NCBI GenBank assembly: GCA_963643225.1 | Contig: CAVIIX010000004.1 | Coordinates: 62,001 to 126,000 of the forward strand | Length of the DNA stretch: 64,000 nucleotides | From: UBA1258 sp963643225 | GTDB lineage: Bacteria; Bacillota; Clostridia; Lachnospirales; Lachnospiraceae | Direction of reading: 5' to 3' | In this document: piece by piece, positions 24,557-33,837 of the stretch | Layout: the number at the start of each line of letters is the position of its first letter | Numbering within the stretch: position 1 is the stretch's first letter | The notes under the pieces: model-generated | The model's input: only the letters and a program-made list of their open reading frames with translations | What the model was told of the DNA's origin: nothing | The model's database searches: none | Made by a program: the position numbers and the translations under genes

Positions 24557-27013
24557 ATGGAAAAGTCAAAAACCAACAATGACGGAAAAGTTAATTTTCT
24601 TGCACGTCTAAGCAACAAGCTGACTGCACTTATGAGTGCAATTGTTATTGTTGCCGTAATTATTTTAGTACTCGGTGCGGTTTCAAAGTCAACTGATGCA
24701 ATGGAGACGACATATTTAAATTATGCCCAGAACCTTGCAGAGGAAGCCGCTATCGGCGTTGACTTTGCAACAGACTTTGGCGAAAAGGCATACGGCGGCT
24801 ATGCTAAGAACTTAGCTGAAGAAGCAGCCATCTCTATTAACTTCATAAGAGAGTTCGGTGAAGGCGTTTATAAAAATTATGCTAAGAATCTTGCAGAAGA
24901 AGCTGCTATAGGTATTGATATGGCTTCAGCACTTTTAGGAGGAGATGTTCCTTCTTCAAGCTTAACAAGGATTTTAGGAAGTGTTGAAATCTCAGGCGTT
25001 GAAGGTTCATACGCTTATATGGTAAGCCCTTCAGGCGTTATGTTATGGCATCCCACAGAAAGCAAGATCGGCGGTCAGGTAGAAAACGATGCAGTTAAGG
25101 GTATCGTGGCTGATTTACAGGCAGGCAAGACCGTAGAGAACGGTTCTGTATTATATGAATACAAGGGCGCTACAAAGCTTGCAGGTTATGCCTTCACAGC
25201 TTCAGGCAACATCTTAATCGTTACTGCAGACTATGATGCATTTATGAAGATCGACTATGATACACTTCTTGGCAACATCGAAATTGACGGTGTTGAAGGC
25301 TCCTATGCATACATGGTAAGCTCTACAGGTGAAATGCTCTGGCACACAAATCCGGATAAGATTGGTAATCCGGTAGAAAATGCAGCAGTTAAGGGTATTG
25401 TAGCAGACCTTGAAGCAGGCAAGACCGTAGAAGACGGATATGTAATTTATGATTATAACGGCTCTAAAAAGCTTGCAGGCTATTCCTTTACAAATACAGG
25501 AAACATCGTGCTTGTAACAGCCGATTATGACAAGCTTATTGATATTGACTATGACACCTTAATCGGTAAAATCGAAATTTCAGGTGTTGAAGGTTCATAC
25601 GCATACATGGTAGATTCTGACGGTATTATGGTTTACCATACCAATTCAGAAAAGATCGGAAGCCAGGTTGAAAACGCAGCAGTTTCAGGTATCGTAGCAG
25701 ACCTTCAGGCAGGCAAGACCGTAGAAGACGGCTCCTGTATTTATGAATATAAGGGTGCTGATAAGGTTGCAGGCTATGCATTTACAAATGCCGGAAACAT
25801 AGTAGTTGTAACAGCCGATAAGGATGTAATGCTAGCATCGGTTGACGCTATGAAGAATACACTTATTTCTTACGGGGCAATTGCTGTTGTATTATCAATT
25901 CTTGTAGTAGTATTTGCTTCAACCTTCATGCTTAAGGGCATTAACCAGTTAGTTCCCTTTATTAAGAAGACAGCCGGCTTTAACTTTACTAAGGATGAAA
26001 CAGCTGAAAAGCTTAAAGGTAAAACTGATGAAATCGGTACAATCGCAAGAGAACTTACAAATATGCAGGATGCTTTGCGGGACGTAGTAGGCTCCATTAA
26101 CGATGCAAGCTCAAGCATCAATTCTAACGTTGATGACTTACAGGCTACCATCGATGAAATTAACAGCATCTGTGAAGATAACTCGGCTACCACAGAACAG
26201 CTTGCAGCAGGTATGCAGGAAACTGCAGCCACCACTACCACAATTTCAGAAAACGTTGCAAACGTTCACGAAAATGCAAAGGGCATCGGCTCTCTTGCAG
26301 ACGATGGTACTGCTTTATCGCAGGATATATTACATAGAGCTTCAGAGCTTGCTACCACTACAGAAAAGGCAAGCAAGAAGACAATCGATATTTACGAGTC
26401 TGTTAAGGTTAAGTCTGAAGAAGCAGTTGAAGCTTCCAAGGCAGTTGATAAGATTAATGAACTTACAAATACAATTATGTCTATTTCCTCACAGACAAGC
26501 TTACTTGCATTAAATGCCTCAATTGAAGCAGCAAGAGCCGGTGAAGCAGGCAGGGGCTTTGCAGTTGTTGCAACTGAAATTTCAAACCTTGCTACTCAGA
26601 CTTCAGAAGCAGTAGGCAACATCAATGACATTGTAGAAGAGGTTAACACAGCAGTTGGCAAGATGTCTGACTGTCTGACAGAAACTACTTCCTTCCTTGA
26701 GACAAACGTACTTGCCGATTACCAGGAATTCGGCAAGGTCAGCGAACAGTACAAGAACGATGCTAACACCTTTGGCACCAGTATGGGAGAAATCAAGGAA
26801 AGCATCGGCATTCTTAACAACGAAATCGAAAGTATTTCTGATGCTATCGGCGGCATAGATACAACAATTAACGAATCTTCAACAGGCGTTACCGATATCG
26901 CAGAAAAGACTACAGAAATGGTTAACGATACCGCTAACAGCGTTGAAAAGGTTAATGAATGTAAGAACGCAGTTCAGAATCTTAAGGATATTATCGACAG
27001 ATTTACTCTTTAA
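24557..27013 (+). CDS. Methyl-accepting chemotaxis protein with triplicated sensor modules
   Basis: 818 aa. One membrane helix lies at about residues 25-43. Next come three 26-residue repeats starting at 56, 82 and 108 (YAxNLAEEAAI core). Three tandem 98-residue Cache/PAS-like modules start at 141, 239 and 337 (each EIxGVEGSYAYMV...VTAD). A second membrane helix (about 435-457), a HAMP-like linker and a signalling domain follow, with the conserved hairpin tip ISSQTSLLALNASIEAARAG. The sensor modules would face outside and the signalling part would drive CheA. The modules are so alike that recent tandem duplication is likely. No che or fla genes are nearby. Confidence 0.93.
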   Translation: MEKSKTNNDGKVNFLARLSNKLTALMSAIVIVAVIILVLGAVSKSTDAMETTYLNYAQNLAEEAAIGVDFATDFGEKAYGGYAKNLAEEAAISINFIREFGEGVYKNYAKNLAEEAAIGIDMASALLGGDVPSSSLTRILGSVEISGVEGSYAYMVSPSGVMLWHPTESKIGGQVENDAVKGIVADLQAGKTVENGSVLYEYKGATKLAGYAFTASGNILIVTADYDAFMKIDYDTLLGNIEIDGVEGSYAYMVSSTGEMLWHTNPDKIGNPVENAAVKGIVADLEAGKTVEDGYVIYDYNGSKKLAGYSFTNTGNIVLVTADYDKLIDIDYDTLIGKIEISGVEGSYAYMVDSDGIMVYHTNSEKIGSQVENAAVSGIVADLQAGKTVEDGSCIYEYKGADKVAGYAFTNAGNIVVVTADKDVMLASVDAMKNTLISYGAIAVVLSILVVVFASTFMLKGINQLVPFIKKTAGFNFTKDETAEKLKGKTDEIGTIARELTNMQDALRDVVGSINDASSSINSNVDDLQATIDEINSICEDNSATTEQLAAGMQETAATTTTISENVANVHENAKGIGSLADDGTALSQDILHRASELATTTEKASKKTIDIYESVKVKSEEAVEASKAVDKINELTNTIMSISSQTSLLALNASIEAARAGEAGRGFAVVATEISNLATQTSEAVGNINDIVEEVNTAVGKMSDCLTETTSFLETNVLADYQEFGKVSEQYKNDANTFGTSMGEIKESIGILNNEIESISDAIGGIDTTINESSTGVTDIAEKTTEMVNDTANSVEKVNECKNAVQNLKDIIDRFTL

Positions 27014-27033
27014 TCCATTCTTTTAATCTATAG

Positions 27034-27065
27034 GGGATGTGCCAAAGGGCACATCCCTTTTTTTT
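27034..27065 (+). terminator. Terminator after the chemoreceptor gene
   Basis: GGGATGTGCC, loop AAAG, GGCACATCCC, then eight T. Confidence 0.9.
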
Positions 27066-27262
27066 ACCTATAGGAAATCACAATGTAATTCCCTATAGGT
27101 AAAAAAAGGCACTACGTGCCACTGATGCGCACTCGCGAAAAAGGTATATGTCGCCTTAGCGACCTCGCTCGGCGCTTTAGTTTCGCAAGCGAAACTCTTT
27201 TACCATATAGGAAATCACAATGTAATTCCCTATAGGTAAAAAAAGGCACTACGTGCCACCGC
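27066..27262. repeat. Palindromic intergenic repeat family B with a 54-bp direct duplication
   Basis: Two identical 54-base units (27069-27122 and 27206-27259) each hold CCTATAGG-type ends and GGCACTACGTGCC. They flank a block of small dyads: GTCGCCTTAGCGAC and GTTTCGCAAGCGAAAC. A related single copy is at 53141-53252. This fills the gap before deoB. Confidence 0.8.
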
Positions 27263-27278
27263 TTTTCCACCTTTTTAA

Positions 27279-27307
27279 TTGTTATATCTATGTAAATATG
27301 GTATTAT
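27279..27307 (+). promoter_or_regulatory. deoB promoter
   Basis: TTGTTA, 17-base spacer, TATTAT, placed just after the family B repeat. Confidence 0.7.
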
Positions 27308-27350
27308 GTAACCTGTAAATGCTGATTTAGTGTACAAAGGAGAATACCTG

Positions 27351-28541
27351 ATGGCTAAATACAAAAGAATTTTTACTATTGTTATTGATTCCTTCGGAAT
27401 TGGCGATGCGCCTGACGCAGAGAAATTTAACGATAAGGGAGCAGATACCTGCGGCCATATTGCCAGCACGGTAGAGCATTTTAATATTCCGAATCTTCAA
27501 AAATTGGGTCTTGCCAATTTAAAGAAAATGGATAAGGTAGCGCCTATAGACAATACCTTAGGATATTACGGCGCCTTAAAGGAAATGAGCAATGGTAAGG
27601 ATACAATGACCGGCCATTGGGAAATGATGGGTGTACATACGGTGGAGCCATTTATCACCTTTACGGAAACAGGTTTCCCGGATGAACTGATTAAAGCCCT
27701 GGAAGAAAAGACAGGCAGAAGAGTTGTAGGCAATAAATCCGCAAGCGGTACCGTTATTATTGACGAGCTTGCAGATGAAGAAATTAATCATAACGGATTG
27801 ATTGTTTATACCTCGGCAGATTCCGTGCTTCAGATATGCGGACATGAGCCTACCTTAGGTCTTGAGACGCTTTATAAATATTGTGAAATTGCAAGAGAAC
27901 TGACAATGAAGCCTGAATGGAGAGTGGGGCGCGTCATTGCACGTCCTTACGTAGGCGATCATGCAGGCAATTTTAAACGTACTTCAAATCGTCATGACTA
28001 TGCACTCAAGCCCACCAACAGAACTGCCCTTAACGAGCTTAAGGATGCAGGTTTTTCCGTTATTTCGGTAGGTAAGATTAATGATATCTTTGACGGAGAA
28101 GGAATTACCGAAGGCAATCATTCCGACTCAAGCGTACACGGAATGGAACAGACTATAGAAATTGCAGACAGAGACTTTGAAGGCTTATGCTTTGTAAATT
28201 TAGTAGACTTTGATGCCCAGTGGGGTCATAGACGTAACCCTGTAGGATACGGCGAGGAGCTTGAAAGATTTGACGTTAAATTAGGAGAATTTTTACCTAA
28301 ATTAAGAAAGGATGATTTACTTATCATTACTGCCGATCATGGTAACGATCCTACCTATAAGGGTACAGACCATACCCGTGAAAAAGTGCCCTTCTTAGCT
28401 TATTCTCCTTCTATGATTGGAACCGGCAGGCTTCAAGAACAGGACACCTTTGCAATAATCGGCGCAAGCATCCTTGATAATTTTGGTTTGACGATGCCTG
28501 CAGGTACAATCGGCACCTCGATATTAGATTTACTTAAATAA
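27351..28541 (+). CDS. deoB: Phosphopentomutase
   Basis: 396 aa from the ATG at 27351, preceded by AAAGGAG; an in-frame GTG at 27330 overlaps that ribosome site and is rejected. It interconverts (deoxy)ribose 1- and 5-phosphate in nucleoside catabolism. Alkaline-phosphatase-superfamily metal sites are visible: TIVIDSFGIGDAPDA at the start, and TADHGNDPTYKGTDHTRE near the end. No other deo genes are adjacent. Confidence 0.95.
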   Translation: MAKYKRIFTIVIDSFGIGDAPDAEKFNDKGADTCGHIASTVEHFNIPNLQKLGLANLKKMDKVAPIDNTLGYYGALKEMSNGKDTMTGHWEMMGVHTVEPFITFTETGFPDELIKALEEKTGRRVVGNKSASGTVIIDELADEEINHNGLIVYTSADSVLQICGHEPTLGLETLYKYCEIARELTMKPEWRVGRVIARPYVGDHAGNFKRTSNRHDYALKPTNRTALNELKDAGFSVISVGKINDIFDGEGITEGNHSDSSVHGMEQTIEIADRDFEGLCFVNLVDFDAQWGHRRNPVGYGEELERFDVKLGEFLPKLRKDDLLIITADHGNDPTYKGTDHTREKVPFLAYSPSMIGTGRLQEQDTFAIIGASILDNFGLTMPAGTIGTSILDLLK

Positions 28542-28555
28542 AGTGAGATTAAAAA

Positions 28556-29446
28556 ATGAGTGAAACAAAATACAAACGAAAATGGGGAGACCGCCCAGAT
28601 GGAAGATGGATTAAGGATGTAAGCGGCCTTACCACAATTATGGGCCATATTATGCCTAACCGTACTGATGCAGAGGTTTTCTTTCAGGACGAATTTGATG
28701 TAACGAATATGCTTGCCTTTATTGAAAAGAAAAATGCCGAGCATCCTAATTACAAGACTACAATTTTCCACTGTATAGTTTTTGCAATTGCAAAGATGGT
28801 GCAGGAGCGCCCTAAGATGAATCGTTTTGTGCAGGGAAGACGTACCTATGAAAGAAACGAAATTACCATGTGCTTTTTGGCTAAGAGACGCTTTGCAGAC
28901 GGTGCGGAGGAAGCCTTTATGAACATTGTGCCCCGTCCAGAGGATACACTTGATTCTTTAAGCCACCACATATACGGTGACATTCAGACTATACGTAAAA
29001 GCGAACATTCAACAGGCGGAATGGACAAGGTGGTGGATGACTTTGCGAAAATTCCGCGCCCACTTCTTATGCTTATAGTACGTATCGCAAGATGGCTTGA
29101 CTTCTTTGGGAAGGTACCGAAGTGTTTAAGAAGCGGCGATTCAAATTTTGCTTCTGTTTTACTTTCCAATTTAGGAAGCATACAGTGCCCAAGCGTTTAT
29201 CACCACTTAAACAATTATGGCACTAACAGCTTTATGGTGACTGTAGGCACCATCCACAAAAAGGAAATGCTTATGCCTGACGGCACCAAACAGATAAGAG
29301 ACGTTATTGATATCGGTGCCACCATAGACGAGCGAATCGCCGACGGCTTTTATTTTGCCAAAAGCTTAAAGGTGATAAAATATTTATTTGCACATCCTGA
29401 GCTCATGGAGCAGCCTTTTTCGGCACCCAGCGGTTTTGAATATTAA
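28556..29446 (+). CDS. Acyltransferase-fold protein related to 2-oxoacid dehydrogenase E2, catalytic His replaced
   Basis: 296 aa. It resembles only the catalytic (CAT-like) domain of E2 acyltransferases; there is no lipoyl or peripheral-subunit-binding domain. The C-terminal motif that reads DHRxxDG in active E2/CAT enzymes is DERIADG here (residues 258-264): His is Glu, whereas Asp and Gly are kept. It starts 14 bases after deoB and is followed 31 bases later by an AMP-dependent ligase, so the pair may handle an acyl-CoA. Either the enzyme uses an altered mechanism or it is a non-catalytic homologue. Function unknown. Confidence 0.75.
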   Translation: MSETKYKRKWGDRPDGRWIKDVSGLTTIMGHIMPNRTDAEVFFQDEFDVTNMLAFIEKKNAEHPNYKTTIFHCIVFAIAKMVQERPKMNRFVQGRRTYERNEITMCFLAKRRFADGAEEAFMNIVPRPEDTLDSLSHHIYGDIQTIRKSEHSTGGMDKVVDDFAKIPRPLLMLIVRIARWLDFFGKVPKCLRSGDSNFASVLLSNLGSIQCPSVYHHLNNYGTNSFMVTVGTIHKKEMLMPDGTKQIRDVIDIGATIDERIADGFYFAKSLKVIKYLFAHPELMEQPFSAPSGFEY

Positions 29447-29477
29447 TATAGTTAAGGGGAAGTTACAGTAAAAGAAA

Positions 29478-31226
29478 ATGAGTGAGATTACAGCAAAAAC
29501 ACCGTGGGAAAACTTTATGGGAGAGGTTCCCATGCATTTAAACTATTTTGAAGGCTCAATGTTTGAGGCGGTTAACGCAATTGCCGAAAAATATCAAAAC
29601 AACATAGCCTTTGACTTTATGGGAAAATCAACTACCTATAAAGAAATGATTAAGGAAATAAGAATCTGCGCCAGGGCCTTAAGAAGTATCGGCGTAAGAG
29701 AAGGAGATAAGGTAACAATTGCAATGCCTAACTGTCCGCAGGCAATTTACATGCTTTATGCGGTGAATTTAATCGGTGCTATTGCAAATATGATTCATCC
29801 CTTATCTGCCGAAAAGGAAATCGAATTTTATTTAAACGAATCAGAAAGCGTTACGGCTATTACGCTTGACCAGTTTTATCATAAATTTGAGCATATAAGA
29901 GCCAACACTAAGGTGGTAAATATCATTATTGCAAGCGTAAGTGATGCGCTTTCTAGGCCCATTAAGGCAGGCTACATGCTGACGGAGGGCAGAAAAATCG
30001 CAAAAATTCCGGAAAATGCCCCCATTATCAGATGGAAAGAATTTATACGTATGTCTAAATTCTGCTTTTATGATTATGAAGTCAAAAGAAAAAGCGATGA
30101 CCCTGCGGTTATCCTTTATTCAGGCGGCACTACCGGCACCACAAAGGGTATAGTGCTTACAAATAAAAACTTTAACGCCTTAGGCTCACAGGTAATAGCC
30201 ACAAATCCAATGTTCAGACCCGGTGACAAAATGCTTGCGGCAATGCCCTTATTCCACGGCTTCGGTCTTGGTGTATGTGTACACACAATGCTTTCTAAGG
30301 GCGGAAGATGTATTTTGATTCCGAGATTTACAGCCAAGAGCTATGCTAAGCAGATAGTAAAATTAAGATGCAATTTCATCGCAGGTGTGCCTACCCTATA
30401 TGAGGCACTGCTTAGACTTCCTTCAATGGACGGCGCTGATTTAAGCTGCTTAAAGGGTGTATTTTCAGGCGGGGATTCACTTTCAATTGAATTAAAGAAA
30501 AAATTTGATAAATTTTTATACGACCATAAATCCATCGTACAGGTGCGTGAAGGCTATGGCACTACCGAAACCGTTACAGCCTGCTGCTTAACTCCGGTAG
30601 GAATGGCAAAGGAAGGTTCCATTGGAATTCCCTTCCCGGATACCTACATTAAAATCGTAGAGCCGGGTACTGATAAAGAGCTTCCTTATGGAGAAGAGGG
30701 GGAAATTCTTCTTGCAGGTCCTACCGTTATGAAGGAATATATGAAGCATCCTGATGAAACGGCACAGACTCTCCGTACTCACGCTGACGGTCTTACCTGG
30801 GTATACACAGGTGACCTTGGTATTATGGACAGCGACGGCTTTATTTATTTTAAAGGCCGTGCAAAGCGTATGATTATTACTTCAGGCTATAACGTATATC
30901 CATCACAGCTTGAAAATATTCTGGATGCCCACGAAAAGGTACAGATGAGCTGCGTTATCGGTGTTCCTGATACCTATAGAATGCAGAAGGTTAAAGCCTT
31001 TGTTACTTTAAAGGAAGGCGTTGAGGCAAGTGATGAGGTGAAGCAGGAAATTATGTCCTATGCCCGTAAAAACATTGCAAAATACGCTATGCCCTACGAC
31101 CTTGAATTTAAAAAGGAAATGCCTAAGACTCTTGTCGGTAAGGTAGCCTACAGAGTGCTTGAAGAAGAGGAGCTTAAGAAAATAGAAGAAAAGAAGAAGG
31201 AGGCTGAAAATAAAGCCTTAACGTAA
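29478..31226 (+). CDS. AMP-forming acyl-CoA synthetase / acid-thiol ligase
   Basis: 582 aa ANL-superfamily enzyme. The P-loop is YSGGTTGTTKG, with EGYGTTE, the ribose-binding YTGDLG and the hinge region GRAKRMIITSGYNVYP; the C-terminal Lys region is KTLVGKVAYR. It would activate a carboxylic acid with ATP and join it to CoA or another thiol. The chain-length or aromatic preference cannot be read reliably. It is co-oriented with the His-less E2-like protein and ends in a short terminator. Confidence 0.9.
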   Translation: MSEITAKTPWENFMGEVPMHLNYFEGSMFEAVNAIAEKYQNNIAFDFMGKSTTYKEMIKEIRICARALRSIGVREGDKVTIAMPNCPQAIYMLYAVNLIGAIANMIHPLSAEKEIEFYLNESESVTAITLDQFYHKFEHIRANTKVVNIIIASVSDALSRPIKAGYMLTEGRKIAKIPENAPIIRWKEFIRMSKFCFYDYEVKRKSDDPAVILYSGGTTGTTKGIVLTNKNFNALGSQVIATNPMFRPGDKMLAAMPLFHGFGLGVCVHTMLSKGGRCILIPRFTAKSYAKQIVKLRCNFIAGVPTLYEALLRLPSMDGADLSCLKGVFSGGDSLSIELKKKFDKFLYDHKSIVQVREGYGTTETVTACCLTPVGMAKEGSIGIPFPDTYIKIVEPGTDKELPYGEEGEILLAGPTVMKEYMKHPDETAQTLRTHADGLTWVYTGDLGIMDSDGFIYFKGRAKRMIITSGYNVYPSQLENILDAHEKVQMSCVIGVPDTYRMQKVKAFVTLKEGVEASDEVKQEIMSYARKNIAKYAMPYDLEFKKEMPKTLVGKVAYRVLEEEELKKIEEKKKEAENKALT

Positions 31227-31249
31227 AACGCTTCTAAATGATAATGCTT

Positions 31250-31277
31250 AACCCGCTGTTTTTAATAGCGAGTTTTT
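31250..31277 (+). terminator. Terminator after the acyl-CoA synthetase
   Basis: AACCCGCT and AGCGAGTT (one mismatch) around a T-rich loop, then TTTTTG. Confidence 0.55.
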
Positions 31278-31367
31278 GTATATTCTGCTAATTGCTATGA
31301 TGGCGTTATGATAGTCTGGCCTGAATAGATAATAAACATATTTTCTTTAGCTGAAAGAGGACTTTAA

Positions 31368-32726
31368 ATGGCAAAAAAAGCTGTAAAGGATATGACAAAC
31401 GGAAACTGCTTTAAGCTTATTGTGAGCTTTGCGTTTCCTTTATTATGCGGACTTTTATTTCAGCAGGTGTATAACCTGATGGATACAGTTATTGTGGGGT
31501 TTTATCTTGGTGTAAATGCCCTTGCGGCGGTAGGCTCAACAGGCAGCATTAATTTTTTGGTTATCGGATTTTGCTCCGGTATGTGCGCAGGCTTTGCCCT
31601 TCCTGTTGCCCAGCGTTTTGGGGCAAAAGACTATAAATCCTTACGTATATATGTAGGAAATGCTTCGGTTATAGCAACTATTGTTGCGGTTGCTTTAACG
31701 GTTTCAACGGTTTTTGGATGTAAAGGAATTTTACATCTTATGAACACTCCTGATGATATTTTTGAAGGTGCATACATTTATATTGTTGTAATATTTGCAG
31801 GCATTCCGGCGACCATTCTTTATAACCTCTTATCGGGATTTTTAAGATCCCTTGGTGACTCCGTTACACCTTTAGTATTTTTGGTAATTTCTTCGTTTTT
31901 AAATATAGGCCTGGACCTTTTATTTATTGCAAAACTTGATATGGGCATATTCGGCGCTTCCTTTGCAACTGTTTTATCACAGCTTGTGTCTGGAATATTG
32001 TGTTTAATTGTAATTATTAAAAGGTTTGATATTTTAAGGCTTAAAAAAAGCGATTTAAAGCTTGAACAGGGTCACGTTCATAATTTGCTTTTAATGGGCT
32101 TTCCAATGGGCTTTCAGTATTCGATTACCGCAATCGGAAGTGTTATTTTACAAACCTCTGTTAATTCCCTTGGGTCCTTAGCGGTTGCTTCTACTACGGC
32201 TGCAGGTAAGATATCGAATTTCGTGTGCACACCCTTTGATGCCCTTGGCTCCACTATGGCCACCTTTGGCGGACAGAATGTTGGAGCGGGTAAATTAGAA
32301 AGGTTATCGAAAGGATTGAAGAGTGCTTCCATAATTGGAATTATTTATTCACTTGGAATTTTAGCTTGTCTTTATTTTTTTGGTACGAATATGGTATATT
32401 TATTCGTGGACGAAGGTGAAGTTCAGATTATAGCCTGGGCAAGGCAGTACATGCTTATAAACGCAGCTTTCTATGTGCCCCTTGCCTTTGTCAATATAGT
32501 AAGATTTTTGATTCAGGGCATGGGATTTTCTGCCTTTGCAGTTTTAGCGGGCGTGCTTGAAATGATAGGAAGAGCTGTAATCGGCATTTTCTTTGTACCT
32601 AAATTTGGCTTTACAGCAGCTGCCTTTGCAAGCCCCCTTGCCTGGATTTTGGCAGATGCCTTTTTAATACCTGCATATTTTAATGTGCTTAAGAAGCTTA
32701 AAAGGATAAAGGAAAAAGCAGCTTAA
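31368..32726 (+). CDS. MATE family efflux transporter
   Basis: 452 aa with about twelve membrane segments. Family features are DMTNGNCFKLIVSFAFPLL at the start, QQVYNLMDTVIVGFYLG and GFPMGFQYSITAIGS. The ribosome site is GAGG. It is closer in type to the NorM/DinF-like proteins common in Clostridia. Substrate unknown. It may belong functionally with the preceding ligase pair if that makes an exported compound, but this is speculative, since a terminator intervenes. Confidence 0.92.
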   Translation: MAKKAVKDMTNGNCFKLIVSFAFPLLCGLLFQQVYNLMDTVIVGFYLGVNALAAVGSTGSINFLVIGFCSGMCAGFALPVAQRFGAKDYKSLRIYVGNASVIATIVAVALTVSTVFGCKGILHLMNTPDDIFEGAYIYIVVIFAGIPATILYNLLSGFLRSLGDSVTPLVFLVISSFLNIGLDLLFIAKLDMGIFGASFATVLSQLVSGILCLIVIIKRFDILRLKKSDLKLEQGHVHNLLLMGFPMGFQYSITAIGSVILQTSVNSLGSLAVASTTAAGKISNFVCTPFDALGSTMATFGGQNVGAGKLERLSKGLKSASIIGIIYSLGILACLYFFGTNMVYLFVDEGEVQIIAWARQYMLINAAFYVPLAFVNIVRFLIQGMGFSAFAVLAGVLEMIGRAVIGIFFVPKFGFTAAAFASPLAWILADAFLIPAYFNVLKKLKRIKEKAA

Positions 32727-32850
32727 AAATCCGATTAACATTTTAAACATCTGTATGCAAAGTAGCGACGGAAAAGAAAACCTATGGAATTATTATGTTG
32801 TGCCGTCGATAATACAATGATAAACTTGTAATGGAGAAAAATGAGTATCT

Positions 32851-33837
32851 ATGAATTTTATTTATGCACTGCTTATCGTATTTTCGTTTGACAGGCTTTT
32901 TGTTAAAAATGAATATGATGGAAGATTTTTTAAATATATAGAAGCCTACATTGACATGGAGGTGCCGGATGCTGCAAAGGCTTCAGAATTAGAATCAGAT
33001 GTATCAGGTAACGATGCAAAAGATAATGATGTATCGGGCGGTGACGTGTCAGATAATGCTGTGTCAGATAGTGCTGTGTCAGATGATGATGTATCAGATG
33101 ATGATGTATCGGGCGATGATGTATCAGGAGATGATGTGTCAGATAATGATGTATCGGGCGTTGATGTATCAAGAGACGATGTGTCAGGGGATGATGTGTA
33201 TGTGCCACCTACGGTTTCTTTGGCTGTAAAAAACATATACCAAAAGCCTGAACTTCCTAACGGCTGCGAAGTAGTTTCTTTAACCATAGTCATGAACTAC
33301 GAGGGCATTGAAGCTGACAAGCTTGAAATGGCTGATGACTATCTTCCTAAAAGTAAAACCCTGGATGAGGATCCAAATGTCTATTATTTAAGGAATCCCC
33401 GCAGTAACGGCTTTTATTGCTATGCCGGGCCTATTGTAAAGACGGTTGAAAATTACATTGAGGCAACAGGCTTTACTTATATTGATGTTTGCGATTTGAC
33501 GGATTGTGAGCCTTCTGATTTATATTACTATCTTGAAAAAGGGCATCCGCTGGTGGTGTGGGGGACACTTTTATGGTACTGGCCCTATAAATACGATTCT
33601 GGGCTTTATGCCAATTTACACTGTATGGTGCTATCGGGAGTGAGTGAAGAAACCGTCACTATTACGGACCCAATATACGGAATTTATGACTTAGAACGTG
33701 AAAAATTTGAAGAAATCTGGACGGCTATGGGAAAACGCGCCGTTACAGTTTCGGTTAATAAGGTGAGGTATGAATTATGGAATTTAAAAATGCACCGAGA
33801 GGCTGGAACTCCTGGGATTGCTATGGAGCAGCAGTAG
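32851..33837 (+). CDS. C39-like peptidase family protein with pentapeptide-repeat linker
   Basis: 328 aa. A single N-terminal hydrophobic helix (residues 1-15) is short for a signal anchor. Residues about 50-117 are 13-14 copies of an acidic pentapeptide (DVSGD, DVSDN and variants). The C-terminal half is a C39-like cysteine protease fold: Cys in LPNGCEVVSL, His in ANLHCMVLSG and Asp in ITDPIYG. Such proteins are thought to cleave or bind peptides at the cell surface; substrate unknown. The last 61 bases overlap the next gene in another frame, implying coupled translation. Start choice is moderate (GGAG 20 bases upstream); a downstream start would remove the helix. Confidence 0.82.
   Translation: MNFIYALLIVFSFDRLFVKNEYDGRFFKYIEAYIDMEVPDAAKASELESDVSGNDAKDNDVSGGDVSDNAVSDSAVSDDDVSDDDVSGDDVSGDDVSDNDVSGVDVSRDDVSGDDVYVPPTVSLAVKNIYQKPELPNGCEVVSLTIVMNYEGIEADKLEMADDYLPKSKTLDEDPNVYYLRNPRSNGFYCYAGPIVKTVENYIEATGFTYIDVCDLTDCEPSDLYYYLEKGHPLVVWGTLLWYWPYKYDSGLYANLHCMVLSGVSEETVTITDPIYGIYDLEREKFEEIWTAMGKRAVTVSVNKVRYELWNLKMHREAGTPGIAMEQQ
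32998..33201 (+). repeat. 15-bp coding tandem repeat
   Basis: About thirteen imperfect 15-base units of the form GATGTATCAGGNGAT encode the DVSxx pentapeptides. The periodicity keeps frames open on both strands, which explains several overlapping spurious frames here. Confidence 0.85.

Noticed and set aside
27330..27350. GTG start for deoB seven codons upstream
   Set aside because: It would place the start codon before and through the AAAGGAG ribosome site that serves the ATG at 27351.
32930..33293. Long open frames on both strands across the C39-like gene
   Set aside because: They are by-products of the 15-bp repeat; translations are monotonous (His/Leu-rich or Ser/Asp/Thr repeats) without ribosome sites.
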